Part shown: one piece after another, positions 11,964-21,467 of the stretch
Position numbering within the stretch: position 1 is the first letter of the stretch
Layout: each line of letters begins with the position of its first letter
Source: Alphaproteobacteria bacterium
Lineage (GTDB): Bacteria > Pseudomonadota > Alphaproteobacteria > Rhodobacterales > Rhodobacteraceae
DNA length: 64,000 bases
Assembly: GCA_030429495.1 (NCBI GenBank)
Contig: JAUIFH010000009.1
Location: 1-64,000, forward strand
Direction of reading: 5' to 3'
Translations under genes and position numbers: made by a program
The notes under the pieces: generated by a model
The model's input: the letters and a program-made list of their open reading frames with translations, nothing else
Database searches by the model: none
Told to the model about the DNA's origin: nothing

Positions 11964-12725
11964 ATGAAGGTACTCGTGCCTGTGAAGCGGGTGATCGACT
12001 ACAACGTGAAGGTTCGCGTCAAAGCGGACGGATCGGGAGTCGATCTCGCCAACGTCAAGATGTCGATGAACCCGTTCGACGAGATCGCCGTGGAAGAGGC
12101 GATCCGGATCAAGGAACGCGGTGAGGCCGAAGAGATCATCGTGGTCTCGATCGGCGTCAAGCAGGCGCAAGAAACGCTGCGCACGGCGCTGGCCATGGGT
12201 GCCGACCGCGCGATCCTGATCGAGGCGGCGGACGACGTGCATACGGACATCGAGCCGCTCGCGGTCGCGAAGCTCCTGAAGGCCGTGGTCGAAGCCGAAG
12301 GCCCAGGCCTCGTGCTCTGCGGCAAGCAGGCGATCGACAACGACATGAACGCCACCGGCCAGATGCTGTCGGCGCTTCTCGGCTGGTCGCAGGCGGCCTT
12401 CGCATCCGAACTGAAGCTCGATGGCGACAGCGCCGTCGTGACGCGTGAGGTCGATGGCGGCCTGCAGACGATCAAGGTCAAGATGCCGGCCATCGTGACC
12501 GTCGACCTGCGCCTGAACGAACCGCGCTATGCCTCGCTTCCTAACATCATGAAGGCGAAGAAAAAGCCGTTGGAAGAAAAGACCGCCGCCGATTACGGCG
12601 TCGATGTCAGCCCGCGTCTGACCATCGTCAAGACGGCGGAACCGGAAGGCCGCAAGGCCGGGATCAAGGTCGGCTCGGTCGATGAGCTGATCGCGAAACT
12701 CAAAGACGAAGCGGGGGTGATCTGA
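11964..12725 (+). CDS. etfB: Electron transfer flavoprotein beta subunit
   Basis: EtfB, which with EtfA passes electrons from acyl-CoA dehydrogenases to ETF:quinone oxidoreductase. The 253-residue protein begins [19 protein letters not shown] and carries the family stretch [17 protein letters not shown], the AMP-binding GKQAIDND region and the recognition-loop part [16 protein letters not shown]. The ATG at 11964 has GAGGGAG upstream; a TTG three codons earlier is less likely. The stop overlaps the etfA start by one base (TGATG), indicating translational coupling. The methylsuccinyl-CoA dehydrogenase at 39 kb is a likely electron donor. Confidence 0.98.
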   Translation: MKVLVPVKRVIDYNVKVRVKADGSGVDLANVKMSMNPFDEIAVEEAIRIKERGEAEEIIVVSIGVKQAQETLRTALAMGADRAILIEAADDVHTDIEPLAVAKLLKAVVEAEGPGLVLCGKQAIDNDMNATGQMLSALLGWSQAAFASELKLDGDSAVVTREVDGGLQTIKVKMPAIVTVDLRLNEPRYASLPNIMKAKKKPLEEKTAADYGVDVSPRLTIVKTAEPEGRKAGIKVGSVDELIAKLKDEAGVI

Positions 12726-13651
12726 TGGCTGTTCTTCTCCTGGGTGAAGTGACCGACGGCCAGCTTTCGGTCGATGCCACCGCGAAGGCGCTGACCGCCG
12801 CGAAGATGATGGGCGACGTGACCGTGCTCTGCGCCGGCGCGAAAGCCGCCGATGCGGCTGCCGAAGCGGCAAAGCTGGACGGCGTGAAGAAGGTGCTTTG
12901 CGCCGAGGACGCATCGCTCGGCCATCGTCTGGCCGAACCGACCGCCGCGCTGATCGTTTCGCTCGCCGGTGACTATTCGCACATCGTCGCGCCCGCGACG
13001 ACGGATGCGAAGAACGTGCTGCCGCGCGTCGCCGCGCTTCTCGACGTGATGGTGATCTCGGACGTCTCGGGCGTCGCAGACGCCGACACGTTCGAGCGGC
13101 CGATCTATGCCGGCAACGCGATCCAGACGGTGAAGTCCTCGGACGCCAAGAAAGTCGTCTCGATCCGCACCTCGACCTTCGATCCGGCCGGTCAGGGCGG
13201 TTCGGCCCCGGTCGAGACCATCGGCGCGGCCGCCAATCCGGGGCTGTCGGAATGGGTCGAGGACAAGGTTGCGGCCTCTGATCGCCCCGAGCTGACCTCG
13301 GCCGGCATCGTCGTCTCCGGCGGCCGCGGCGTTGGCTCGGAAGCCGACTTCGCGCTGATCGAGAAGCTCGCCGACAAGCTGGGCGCGGCCGTGGGCGCAT
13401 CGCGGGCGGCGGTTGACTCGGGCTATGCCCCGAACGACTGGCAGGTCGGTCAGACCGGCAAGGTCGTGGCGCCGTCGCTTTATGTCGCGGTCGGCATCTC
13501 GGGTGCGATCCAGCACCTCGCCGGCATGAAGGACAGCAAGGTCATCGTCGCGATCAACAAGGATGAAGAGGCGCCGATCTTCCAGGTCGCCGATTACGGC
13601 CTCGTCGCCGACCTCTTCACCGCCGTCCCGGAACTGATCGAAAAGCTCTGA
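12725..13651 (+). CDS. etfA: Electron transfer flavoprotein alpha subunit
   Basis: EtfA, the FAD-carrying partner of EtfB. The 308-residue protein has the N-terminal domain ([15 protein letters not shown]) and the C-terminal FAD-binding domain with [36 protein letters not shown] and [19 protein letters not shown], where the Arg, Ser, Thr and His that contact FAD lie. It is translationally coupled to etfB and followed by a strong intrinsic terminator, so etfBA is a two-gene unit. Confidence 0.98.
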   Translation: MAVLLLGEVTDGQLSVDATAKALTAAKMMGDVTVLCAGAKAADAAAEAAKLDGVKKVLCAEDASLGHRLAEPTAALIVSLAGDYSHIVAPATTDAKNVLPRVAALLDVMVISDVSGVADADTFERPIYAGNAIQTVKSSDAKKVVSIRTSTFDPAGQGGSAPVETIGAAANPGLSEWVEDKVAASDRPELTSAGIVVSGGRGVGSEADFALIEKLADKLGAAVGASRAAVDSGYAPNDWQVGQTGKVVAPSLYVAVGISGAIQHLAGMKDSKVIVAINKDEEAPIFQVADYGLVADLFTAVPELIEKL

Positions 13652-13671
13652 GCGACAGGCAAGAAAACGCG

Positions 13672-13699
13672 AAAGGCCCGCCAGCCGGCGGGCCTTTTT
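13672..13699 (+). terminator. Intrinsic terminator of etfBA
   Basis: GGCCCGCC (13675-13682) pairs with GGCGGGCC (13687-13694) around an AGCC loop, followed by TTTTT and preceded by AAA. It lies 20 bp after the etfA stop and is a canonical rho-independent terminator. Confidence 0.92.
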
Positions 13700-13784
13700 G
13701 CGTTCATGCGCCCCCTCGCCCGCCTTGCGCGCAAAGCCCCATGCGCTACGATCGCCCAAACAACAACCGCATCCGGGCAGCGAC

Positions 13785-14921
13785 ATGGGCATCAGCAGAC
13801 GTCACTTCGGGCTTGGCATCGCCGCCTTCGGGCTTGCCGCCTGCACCCCCACAGTGCCGGTCGGGCGGGGCAGCGGCGGGATTGCCGCGGACCTTAGGCC
13901 GGTTCCGAATTCGGGCTATGACGCGTGGGTCGCGTCCTTCCGCACGCGCGCTGGCGGATACGGTATCTCGGCTGCGACGCTCGATGCGGGTTTCCGTGGC
14001 GCGGGCTACCTGCCCGGCGTCATCGAACGGGACCGCAACCAGACAGAGTTCAAGCGAAGCCTCGAAGACTACCTTTCGATCGCCGTTTCCGACGAACGGG
14101 TCAGCAAGGGCCGTGCGGCCTTCGCCCGCCACGGCGCGACGCTCGCCGCGCTGGAAGGACGCTACGGCGTCGATGCCGAGATCATCACGGCGGTCTGGGG
14201 GCTGGAAAGCTTCTACGGCGAGCGGCGCGGCGACGTGCCGGTCATCTCGGCCGTCTCGACATTGGCCTATGACGGCCGCCGCGGCGCGTTCTTCGAACAG
14301 CAGTTGGTGGCCGCGCTGAAGATCCTGCAACGCGGCGACATCACGGCCGCCCGGATGACCGGAAGCTGGGCGGGCGCGATGGGCCATACCCAGTTCATTC
14401 CGACGTCCTACCTGGCCTATGCGGTCGATTTCACCGGTGACGGGCGGCGCGACATCTGGTCGGACGACCCAAGCGACGCGCTTGCCTCCACCGCGGCCTA
14501 TCTCCAGCGTAGCGGTTGGACACGGGGACTGCGCTGGGGCAGCGAGGCCGGGGCAAACGCATCCTCCGGCCGCGTGATCCAGCCCCAGCCGGGCGGGCCG
14601 CGCTTCGCAGTCACCGGAAACTTCAATGCGATCAAGCGCTACAACAACTCGGACGCCTACGCGATCGGTGTCGGCCACCTTGCCGACCGGATCGGCGGGG
14701 CCGGCCCCCTGCGCGCAAGCTTTCCGCCCGACGCAAACGGCATGACGAAACAGGACCGGATCGCGCTGCAAACGCGCCTGACGGCCCGGGGCTTCGATAC
14801 CGGCGGCACCGACGGGGTGATCGGCCCCAAGACGCAGCAAGCCATCCGCGCCTATCAGACAAGCCGTGGCCTGCCTGCCACCGGGACCCCGTCACCGGAA
14901 CTGCTGCAAAGCCTCCGCTAA
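13785..14921 (+). CDS. MltB-family lytic murein transglycosylase lipoprotein
   Basis: A 378-residue peptidoglycan lytic transglycosylase. The N-terminus MGISRRHFGLGIAAFGLAAC has a lipobox (LAAC) behind a twin-arginine-like RRHFG, so it may be exported by Tat and anchored in the outer membrane. The SLT_2/MltB domain (about 45-300) has the catalytic Glu in AVWGLESFYGE, then AYDGRRGAFF, GAMGHTQFIPTSY and DFTGDGRRDIW. The last about 60 residues form a peptidoglycan-binding domain (IALQTRLTARGFDTGGTDG, TQQAIRAYQ). It cleaves glycan strands to 1,6-anhydro ends during wall turnover. The ATG at 13785 fits the signal peptide; the frame continues upstream through the terminator. Confidence 0.95.
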   Translation: MGISRRHFGLGIAAFGLAACTPTVPVGRGSGGIAADLRPVPNSGYDAWVASFRTRAGGYGISAATLDAGFRGAGYLPGVIERDRNQTEFKRSLEDYLSIAVSDERVSKGRAAFARHGATLAALEGRYGVDAEIITAVWGLESFYGERRGDVPVISAVSTLAYDGRRGAFFEQQLVAALKILQRGDITAARMTGSWAGAMGHTQFIPTSYLAYAVDFTGDGRRDIWSDDPSDALASTAAYLQRSGWTRGLRWGSEAGANASSGRVIQPQPGGPRFAVTGNFNAIKRYNNSDAYAIGVGHLADRIGGAGPLRASFPPDANGMTKQDRIALQTRLTARGFDTGGTDGVIGPKTQQAIRAYQTSRGLPATGTPSPELLQSLR

Positions 14922-14935
14922 GGCGGCCCGCGTCG

Positions 14936-15760
14936 CTAGAGCAGCCGGCGCAGGACCGGCATCAGCGCATCGGCAACCTCACGGTGAACCTGCGGTCCCG
15001 GCATGACGGCGGCGGCGGGCTCTTCCAGCGGCGGGAACCGCATCCCGTCCGTGCCGGCTGCACGCGCTGCATCGCTTGGCGTAACACGAAGGAATTCCGA
15101 GGCAAAGGGCCGAATCGAAGCCACCATCGCGGCATCGACCAGCAGTGGCTCCGTGCCCAGGCCGTCCCGCTCCCCATCGCCTTCAGACGGGCCTGACAGC
15201 CACAGAAGCACGGTCTTGCCGTCAATCTTCTGAAGCAGAAGCCGCATCCGCGCGACCCATGCCGACTTCAGCTCCTCCGCGACAAGGGCGTACTTGTCCG
15301 GCGCCAGCGCCATCAACGCCGACAGCATGTGCCGGGTGAAGTGGAAATCGGTGAAGTCGACCTCGCGGAAGATCGTCTTCATCAGCGTGGAGGCGCGCAG
15401 GAAACGATCGTTACGCCGTGGATGGACCGCGTAGAAGCGGTTCGACATGTTCGGCGCGCCCATCAGCTGGATCACCGTGACCCTGGCCCGCGAACAGGCG
15501 TCGATGATCACCGGATCACTCACGAACGCATCCGTCCCGGCATTCATGTAGCCGAAATTGACCACCGGCAGGTACAGGGCCTGCTCAAGAAGCGCGGGAT
15601 ACGGGGTTTCGACGAATTTCCCGTAAGTCTCCGTTCCACCGATCACCGCCGCATAGGCGCCTTCCAGCTTCCGCCGAGGCCCCCGGAACAGCAGTTTGGA
15701 CTGTCCATAGCGGCACGGAAAATAATCCAGCGCACCGCCACCCGTGAATTCATAGGTCAT
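14936..15760 (-). CDS. DUF6473-type protein, unknown function
   Basis: A 274-residue protein starting MTYEFTGGGALDYFPCRYGQSKLLFRGP-type sequence; AGAGGTGGGGAAG precedes this ATG at 15760. The segment YAAVIGGTETYGKFVETPYP followed by NFGYMNAGTDAFVSDP resembles a Rhodobacteraceae family I know as DUF6473, in which a GG-E-YG loop suggests an SGNH-like fold; the last point is inference. No signal peptide. It is divergent from the 3-hydroxybutyryl-CoA dehydrogenase gene and convergent with the lytic transglycosylase. The frame runs open further upstream but only antisense to the next gene. Function unknown. Confidence 0.75.
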   Translation of the reverse strand: MTYEFTGGGALDYFPCRYGQSKLLFRGPRRKLEGAYAAVIGGTETYGKFVETPYPALLEQALYLPVVNFGYMNAGTDAFVSDPVIIDACSRARVTVIQLMGAPNMSNRFYAVHPRRNDRFLRASTLMKTIFREVDFTDFHFTRHMLSALMALAPDKYALVAEELKSAWVARMRLLLQKIDGKTVLLWLSGPSEGDGERDGLGTEPLLVDAAMVASIRPFASEFLRVTPSDAARAAGTDGMRFPPLEEPAAAVMPGPQVHREVADALMPVLRRLL

Positions 15761-15923
15761 CTTCCCCACCTCTCTTCGACTCACCCGGCAAGCAATCTGC
15801 GCCCAGAGCCTTGCCAAAAACCTAAGCCCTGAAATGCGGTCATGCGCCCGGGCTCCGCTTATGCCTTGCGCCCGGCGCGCAGCGATGCCTATGGTCTTGC
15901 GCAAGAAGAGATGAGGATGGGCA

Positions 15924-16799
15924 ATGGAGATCAAATCGGTTGGTATTGTCGGCGCTGGCCAGATGGGCAACGGCATTGCGCATGTCTTCGCGCTCGCTGG
16001 CTTCGACGTTGTCATGAACGATATCAGCCAAGAGGCGCTTGACGCCGGGATGGCGCTGATCGACCGGAACATGGAACGTCAGGTGTCCCGCGGCAAGGTG
16101 ACGGAAGCCGACAAGGCGGCTGCGATGGGCCGCATCCGCACCACTCTCAAGCTGACTGAACTTGGCCAGACCGACCTCATCATCGAGGCCGCGACCGAGC
16201 GCGAGACCGTCAAGCAGGCGATCTTCGAGGATCTTCTGCCGCATCTCAAGCCGACCACGATCCTGACGTCCAACACGTCGTCGATCTCGATCACGCGGCT
16301 TGCCTCGCGCACCGACCGGCCGGAGAAATTCATGGGGTTCCACTTCATGAACCCGGTTCCGGTAATGCAGCTTGTCGAGCTGATCCGTGGCATCGCAACC
16401 GATGAGCCGACCTACAAGGCGCTGGTCGCGGTGGTCGAGAAGCTCGGCAAGACGGCGGCGAGCGCCGAGGACTTCCCGGCCTTCATCGTCAACCGTATCC
16501 TCATGCCGATGATCAACGAGGCGGTCTATACGCTCTATGAGGGTGTCGGCAACGTTAGGTCGATCGACGAGTCACTGAAGCTTGGCGCGAACCATCCGAT
16601 GGGGCCGCTGGAACTGGCGGATTTCATCGGGCTCGATACCTGCCTCGCCATCATGAACGTGCTTCACGAAGGGCTGGCGGACACGAAGTACCGCCCCTGC
16701 CCGCTTCTGACGAAATATGTCGAGGCTGGCTGGCTCGGCCGGAAAACCCAGCGCGGTTTCTACGATTATCGCGGCGAAACGCCGGTGCCGACGCGCTGA
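15924..16799 (+). CDS. hbd: 3-hydroxybutyryl-CoA dehydrogenase
   Basis: A 291-residue NAD(P)-dependent 3-hydroxyacyl-CoA dehydrogenase that interconverts acetoacetyl-CoA and 3-hydroxybutyryl-CoA. The Rossmann motif VGAGQMGNGIAHVFA is at residues 6-20. The catalytic His is in MGFHFMNPVPVMQLVELI and the catalytic Asn region is FIVNRILMPMINEA. The C-terminal domain has the signature ANHPMGPLELADFIGLDTC. Length is typical for the single-domain enzyme. GAGGATGGG precedes the ATG. The product can serve fatty acid, butyrate or polyhydroxybutyrate metabolism and could feed the ethylmalonyl-CoA pathway. Confidence 0.96.
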   Translation: MEIKSVGIVGAGQMGNGIAHVFALAGFDVVMNDISQEALDAGMALIDRNMERQVSRGKVTEADKAAAMGRIRTTLKLTELGQTDLIIEAATERETVKQAIFEDLLPHLKPTTILTSNTSSISITRLASRTDRPEKFMGFHFMNPVPVMQLVELIRGIATDEPTYKALVAVVEKLGKTAASAEDFPAFIVNRILMPMINEAVYTLYEGVGNVRSIDESLKLGANHPMGPLELADFIGLDTCLAIMNVLHEGLADTKYRPCPLLTKYVEAGWLGRKTQRGFYDYRGETPVPTR

Positions 16800-16807
16800 T
16801 AGCGGCG

Positions 16808-17686
16808 TCAGTTACCCAGCGCCAGCGTCGTCTCCCTCAGCCAGGCAAGAAGTCCGCGCGGGTCCGATGCTCGGGTGCGCAGCGCCTCTGGGCTGATCGG
16901 CTCACCGATCACTGGCGCCTGCGGCTTGTTCAACGCCTTATAGATCTCGTGCAACAGCAGTCCCTGCCGCAGCGTGGCAGAGATCTTGTCGGCGATGTGA
17001 TACAGCCGCGTGTTCTGGCCGGGGAAGAAGATCGGAAGGACCGTGGCCCCCGACCGCGCCACCATCTTGGCGGTGAACGGGTTCCATTCCGGCTCGATTA
17101 CCGGACCGGAGAAGCCTGCGGTCGTCGCAACCTTCCCGGCGGGGAACAGGATGACGACGCCACCATCCTTGAGATGATCCATGCAGATCGCCCGCATCTG
17201 AAGGCCAAGCTCCCGCGCATTGTCCTCGTGCGGGAACGGAACCGGGACCATGTGCTCCTCGATCTCGGGGATGCCGGTCAGAAGCGAACGGGTCAGGATT
17301 TTGTAGTCGGTGCGGACCCGGCCGATCAGTTCGCCCATCACCAGCCCGTCGACAAGCCCGTGCGGGTGGTTGGCGACGACGACCAGCGGACCTGTCGCCG
17401 GAATCTTCCGGACCTGCTCCTCGGGCGTCAGGATGTCGATGCCCATCGTCGCGACGGCCTTGGTGAAGAACTCCTGTCCCGCGGGAACGCCGCTCTGCTC
17501 GAACTTGCGGATCAGGCGCAGCAGCGTCAGCTTTCCGGTCAGCCATTCAATCGTGCGGATCGCGCCCGCCTTGAACGGGTTCTTGAACGTACCGGCATAG
17601 GACAGCCGCCGCATCTCGTAGGGATGCGAGGCGGTCGCACGGCTTTCTGTCTGCGATGTATCGCGAAGTATTGCGGGGTCCTCCAT
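16808..17686 (-). CDS. Lysophospholipid acyltransferase (PlsC superfamily)
   Basis: A 292-residue acyltransferase. The HxxxxD catalytic motif is in ANHPHGLVDGLVMGE, with the substrate-binding LFPAGKVATT stretch (the FPEG-like motif with Ala for Glu), a PIFFPGQNTRLYHIADK region, and a C-terminal domain similar to hemolysin/OlsA-type acyltransferases. It probably acylates a lysolipid or ornithine-lipid precursor at the inner membrane; which one cannot be told. It lies only 14 bp after the HPr gene on the same strand, so it may be the last gene of the chvI-chvG-hprK-rapZ-EIIA-HPr operon. Confidence 0.87.
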   Translation of the reverse strand: MEDPAILRDTSQTESRATASHPYEMRRLSYAGTFKNPFKAGAIRTIEWLTGKLTLLRLIRKFEQSGVPAGQEFFTKAVATMGIDILTPEEQVRKIPATGPLVVVANHPHGLVDGLVMGELIGRVRTDYKILTRSLLTGIPEIEEHMVPVPFPHEDNARELGLQMRAICMDHLKDGGVVILFPAGKVATTAGFSGPVIEPEWNPFTAKMVARSGATVLPIFFPGQNTRLYHIADKISATLRQGLLLHEIYKALNKPQAPVIGEPISPEALRTRASDPRGLLAWLRETTLALGN

Positions 17687-17700
17687 ATGGGTCCCGCGGC

Positions 17701-17982
17701 TCAGTAATCTTCTCCGAACCGGTTGGCAACCAGTGCCTCCAGCGCGTCGGCAAGCTTTTCCGCTTCGTCACCACGGGTCGCGACATCGATCGTCGTGCCC
17801 TTCGACGCCGCCAGCATCAGCAGCCCCATGATCGAATCGCCCGAAACGCTCATCCCGTCGCGGCTGACCTCGGCCTCGGCCTCATGCGCCTCGACCACCT
17901 CAACGAATTTCGCCGAAGCGCGGGCATGAAGGCCCTTCTCGTTGATAATCTTGAATGTCCGTCCCGTCGTCGTCACTGTCAT
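17701..17982 (-). CDS. ptsH: HPr family phosphocarrier protein
   Basis: A 93-residue HPr of the regulatory PTS. The phosphorylatable His lies in KGLHARASAKFVEV and the HprK-target serine in GDSIMGLLMLAASKG, both intact. Alphaproteobacteria of this group usually lack sugar permeases of the PTS and use HPr for regulation. Its start overlaps the EIIA stop by 4 nt (ATGA). EI (ptsP/ptsI) is not in this window. Kinase (hprK) and EIIA are in the same operon, giving a complete phosphorylation switch apart from EI. Confidence 0.96.
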   Translation of the reverse strand: MTVTTTGRTFKIINEKGLHARASAKFVEVVEAHEAEAEVSRDGMSVSGDSIMGLLMLAASKGTTIDVATRGDEAEKLADALEALVANRFGEDY

Positions 17983-18380
17983 TGATGGCCCTGTCCCGAA
18001 CCCACATAGCAGTTTATGTATTTCCGCCCGGCATCAAGCGCCGATGCCGCCGCCTGCGACACGCTCAGATGGCGCGACTTGGCAAGCTTGATGAGCATCG
18101 GCAGGTTGGCCCCGTACAGGATCTGGCGGTCATCCTGCACGCAGGCGCAAAGGCTCAGGTTCGAAGGCGAACCGCCGAACATGTCCGTCACCACAACGAC
18201 ACCCTCGCCGGCATCGACGGAATCCGCCGCGGCGCAGATCTCGGCCTGCTTGGCGGCGCGATCATGATCTTCCTCGATCGAGATCGCGCGGATGCCATGT
18301 TGCTTGCCCACGACATGCTCGACTGCGGAAAGATATTCCCGCGCGAGCCCGCCATGCGCGACGATCACGATCCCGATCAC
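17979..18380 (-). CDS. PTS EIIA, mannose type
   Basis: A 133-residue EIIA(Man) domain protein. The active-site His is in [21 protein letters not shown] near the N-terminus, and [17 protein letters not shown] is the second family signature. It takes phosphate from HPr and in alphaproteobacteria serves regulation rather than sugar import, since no IIB/IIC partners accompany it. The start is GTG, whose last bases form the rapZ stop (GTGA), so translation is coupled at both ends. Start and length agree with the family. Confidence 0.95.
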   Translation of the reverse strand: MIGIVIVAHGGLAREYLSAVEHVVGKQHGIRAISIEEDHDRAAKQAEICAAADSVDAGEGVVVVTDMFGGSPSNLSLCACVQDDRQILYGANLPMLIKLAKSRHLSVSQAAASALDAGRKYINCYVGSGQGHQ

Positions 18381-19309
18381 GCCTTGTCACCCTGTAACGT
18401 TCCCGGCGCCCCCCCGGCCCGCCGCTCCAATTCACGGTGCCTCTTAGACACCTGCCAACCCTCCGCCGCAAGCGCTTTGGCCATTTTTTCCGCAACGGCA
18501 ACGGATCTGTGTTGCCCTCCGGTACACCCGAAGCCGACGACGAGGTGACTCTTGCCCTCATCGACCTGCGCGGGCAGCAGAAGAAGAAGCAGGCCAAACA
18601 CCCGTTCGAAGAACTCATCGAAGCGCGGATCACCGGCCACGAATTCAGCAACCGCGTCAGAGCGTCCGTCGAGCGGGCGCAGGACTTCCACCCAGTGCGG
18701 GTTCCGCAGGAACCGGCAGTCGAACATCATATCGAGTCCGCGCGGCACGCCGCGCTTGTAGGAGAAGGAGTGCACCGAGACCGTGAGCCGGGTTGTTTCG
18801 CCCCGACCGAACCACCGCCCGATTTCGGCCTTAAGGTCATGCGGCGACAGTTCAGTCGTGTCGATCAGCACTTCGGCCCGCGCCCGGATCGGGACCAGCA
18901 GGTCTATCTCGCGCGCCACGCCGGCATCCGGCGCCTCGGCCTGGGCCAGAGGGTGGCGCCGCCGGGTCTCGCCATAGCGGCGGACCAGCTCATCGGGCTG
19001 ACAGTCGAGATACAGCACCTCGGGCGCGGCGTCGGGCAGTCGCGTCAGCCGGTCGATCAGCTCGATCAGAGCGGTGGCGGAGAAATCCCGGTTGCGCACG
19101 TCGATGCCCAACGCGACCGGGCGGCCGAGCGGCGGCCCGTCCATCAGGCGGGGAATGAGGCTGAAGGGAAGGTTGTCGATGACCTCGTAGCCGAGATCCT
19201 CCAGCGCGTGAATCGCGGTCGAACGTCCCGCCCCGGACGGGCCGGTGACCAGCACGACCCGCTGGCCGATCCGTGCCGGGCTTCCGTCCTCCATTCCCTT
19301 CCCTTTCAT
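18377..19309 (-). CDS. rapZ: RNase adapter / nucleotide-binding protein RapZ
   Basis: A 310-residue RapZ (YvcJ) family protein. It has the Walker A region [20 protein letters not shown] with Arg in place of the usual Lys, the family stretch [38 protein letters not shown], and the C-terminal domain with [20 protein letters not shown] and [11 protein letters not shown]. In enterobacteria RapZ guides RNase E to the sRNA GlmZ; in this alphaproteobacterial context its partner is unknown. ATG at 19309 overlaps the hprK stop by 4 nt; an ATG five codons later (MEDGS) is an alternative start with an AAGGGAAGGGA just before it. Confidence 0.95.
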   Translation of the reverse strand: MKGKGMEDGSPARIGQRVVLVTGPSGAGRSTAIHALEDLGYEVIDNLPFSLIPRLMDGPPLGRPVALGIDVRNRDFSATALIELIDRLTRLPDAAPEVLYLDCQPDELVRRYGETRRRHPLAQAEAPDAGVAREIDLLVPIRARAEVLIDTTELSPHDLKAEIGRWFGRGETTRLTVSVHSFSYKRGVPRGLDMMFDCRFLRNPHWVEVLRPLDGRSDAVAEFVAGDPRFDEFFERVFGLLLLLLPAQVDEGKSHLVVGFGCTGGQHRSVAVAEKMAKALAAEGWQVSKRHRELERRAGGAPGTLQGDKA

Positions 19310-19740
19310 GCCGCGCGCCCCGCCTTAAGATATTGCAGGATTGCGGCGGGAAAATGGGGGCTCTCGACCCTGTGAACAACCGGCAGCGCCACACCCATCA
19401 CTTCCCGGCTGTGCCAGGGGGGCAGCCGTTCGGCCTCTTCCTGCGCAAGATCGACGATCAGGACCAGACGCGCTGCGCCGGTTGGCTCCGCTGCCAGAAG
19501 CCCGACGCCACGCGCCTCGATCCGGCCGCGGATCGCCGCCGGCGTCGTGGCGAGAAGGCCGCCGTCGCGAACCTCCACCACCGTACGGTCATCGCTCACA
19601 AGGCCGCAGCCAAGCGCCATGAGTTGCAGCGCAAGGCCGGATTTGCCGCTACCTGACGGCCCGGTGATCAGAACGCCCCGACCGGAAAGCGCGACGCAGC
19701 TGCCATGCAGGATCGTGCCGCTTCCGGTCGCTTCGGTCAC
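19306..19740 (-). CDS. hprK: HPr kinase, short alphaproteobacterial form
   Basis: A 144-residue HPr kinase/phosphorylase consisting only of the catalytic C-terminal domain. The P-loop GPSGSGKS is at 27-34, followed by [20 protein letters not shown] (the Asp pair) and [11 protein letters not shown]. Firmicute HprK is about 310 residues with an extra N-terminal domain; the short form is normal for alphaproteobacteria. It phosphorylates the serine of HPr. The start is GTG overlapping the chvG stop (GTGA), and the end overlaps rapZ by 4 nt. Confidence 0.95.
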   Translation of the reverse strand: MTEATGSGTILHGSCVALSGRGVLITGPSGSGKSGLALQLMALGCGLVSDDRTVVEVRDGGLLATTPAAIRGRIEARGVGLLAAEPTGAARLVLIVDLAQEEAERLPPWHSREVMGVALPVVHRVESPHFPAAILQYLKAGRAA

Positions 19741-21467
19741 ACCGGAAGACCCACGACGAAGCGCGCGCCAAGCGGTTCGGACGTGATGTCGGCATCGGTC
19801 GGGCGGATGTTCTCGGCCCAGATCACGCCGCCATGCGCCTCAACGATCTGTTTGGAAATGGCCAGGCCAAGCCCGGAATGCTCACCGAACTGGCCCGGCG
19901 GGCGTTCGGAATAGAACCGCTTGAAGATCTTCGTGAGCGCCTGATCGGGGATACCGGGGCCGGTATCCTCGACCACGACAAGCACACGGTTTTCGCGCTT
20001 GCGGGTCCAGACCCGGACCGCATCGCCTTCCTGGCAGAACGACACCGCATTGGTGATGAGATTGACGAAAACCTGCGCCAGACGCCCCTCAAGGCCCTGG
20101 ATTACGATCGGATCGGCCGGTAGGTCGGAGATGAAGTCGACGCCCCGCTTCTCTGCATCCTCGCCCAGATGCCCGGTGATGTTGGTCAGCATCTTGACGA
20201 GGTTGAAGCTCTCTTCCTCTTCCTTCACCAGTTCGCTGTCGAGCCGCGAGGCGTTGGAGATATCACTCACCAAACGGTCCAGTCGGCGGATATCGTGGTC
20301 GATCACGTCCAGAAGCTTGGCGCGCTGGTCCTCGCGCTTGGCGACGCGCATGGTGCCAACCGCCGAACGCAGCGAGGCGAGCGGGTTCTTGATCTCGTGT
20401 GCGACATCGGCGGCGAACTGCTCGTTCGCCTCGATCCGGTCGTAGAGCGCCGCGACCATGCCCCGCATCGCGCCGGAAAGCCGACCGATCTCGTCCGGCC
20501 GCGCGGTAAGGTCGGGAATGCGGACGCGGGAGGGCGACATCTTGCGGGCGTTCTTGTCACGGCCAAGCTCGGCCGCGGCGGCAAGGTCAGAAAGCGGGTT
20601 CGCGATGGTCGAGGCGAGAACAAGGCTGAGACCGATCGAGACGATGATTGCGATCACGAACATCTGGAGCACCTGTTCGCGCTCGACCCGGACCAGCTGG
20701 TCGATCTCGCCGGCAACCGAGGTGACGGCGATGACGCCGATCACATCACCGCTGTGCCGCAGCGGCGTGGCGACCGTGAAGATCGCATTGCCCCATTCAT
20801 CGAGCCCGGTGCGGATCTGCGTCTGCCCGCCCAGCGCACCGGGGATCAGGTCGCGGGCCAGTTCCTCGCCCCCCCGGATCGGGTCAAGCGTCTGGTCCGG
20901 CGCCAGAAGCCCGGCGATGCCTTCCCAGACCGAATTGAGAATGTCGGTGATGAGCGTGGAACGGTGGTCGCGCCGCAGCCCGGCAACGGTTTCCGGCGGT
21001 TCCCGCTCCATCCCGACGCTCGACACGACGAGGTTTTCCATCATGTCGAAGACGAACAGATCGGCGCCGTCCGGCAGGCCGATCTGACGGGTGGTCCGCA
21101 CGGTGTCGATGCCATCGCCGGTCGCGAGATTGACCGGCCCCGACGCCGGAAGCTGCGCCTCGTAGACATCGGCGATCAGCCGCGCCTCGGCGACGATGCC
21201 GCTTTCCCGCTGCATGACGAGGCTGTCGCGGAACGGGTTGAGGTAAAGCACACCCGCGACCAGCACGATCATCGCCATCAGGTTGAACGTGATGATCTTC
21301 CGCGCCAACGGAGATCGGTTCAGCGAGATGAATCCCCGCTGTTCCCGTCCCTGCCGAAGCTCGGAATCGACGGTGCCTTCAGGCGCGGTCCAGTCCTCGC
21401 CGAGGACGACATCCGCGCGACGGGATTCGCTTTGATCGCGCAAGCCGATCCTCGACGCCAGGGTCAT
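19737..21467 (-). CDS. chvG: Sensor histidine kinase ChvG-like
   Basis: A 576-residue membrane histidine kinase. After a cytosolic N-terminus there is one helix (about 57-80, [20 protein letters not shown]), a periplasmic stimulus-sensing domain (about 80-265), a second helix ([18 protein letters not shown]), a HAMP segment, the H-box [15 protein letters not shown] and an ATPase domain with [17 protein letters not shown] and [16 protein letters not shown]. ChvG/ExoS senses acid or envelope stress in rhizobia and controls carbon and envelope genes. Its start overlaps the chvI stop by 4 nt. Motifs are complete, so it should be active. Confidence 0.95.
   Translation of the reverse strand: MTLASRIGLRDQSESRRADVVLGEDWTAPEGTVDSELRQGREQRGFISLNRSPLARKIITFNLMAMIVLVAGVLYLNPFRDSLVMQRESGIVAEARLIADVYEAQLPASGPVNLATGDGIDTVRTTRQIGLPDGADLFVFDMMENLVVSSVGMEREPPETVAGLRRDHRSTLITDILNSVWEGIAGLLAPDQTLDPIRGGEELARDLIPGALGGQTQIRTGLDEWGNAIFTVATPLRHSGDVIGVIAVTSVAGEIDQLVRVEREQVLQMFVIAIIVSIGLSLVLASTIANPLSDLAAAAELGRDKNARKMSPSRVRIPDLTARPDEIGRLSGAMRGMVAALYDRIEANEQFAADVAHEIKNPLASLRSAVGTMRVAKREDQRAKLLDVIDHDIRRLDRLVSDISNASRLDSELVKEEEESFNLVKMLTNITGHLGEDAEKRGVDFISDLPADPIVIQGLEGRLAQVFVNLITNAVSFCQEGDAVRVWTRKRENRVLVVVEDTGPGIPDQALTKIFKRFYSERPPGQFGEHSGLGLAISKQIVEAHGGVIWAENIRPTDADITSEPLGARFVVGLPV

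Noticed and set aside
11895-13400. A 501-codon minus-strand frame over etfB/etfA
   Set aside because: Arg/Ser-rich low-complexity translation antisense to two certain genes.
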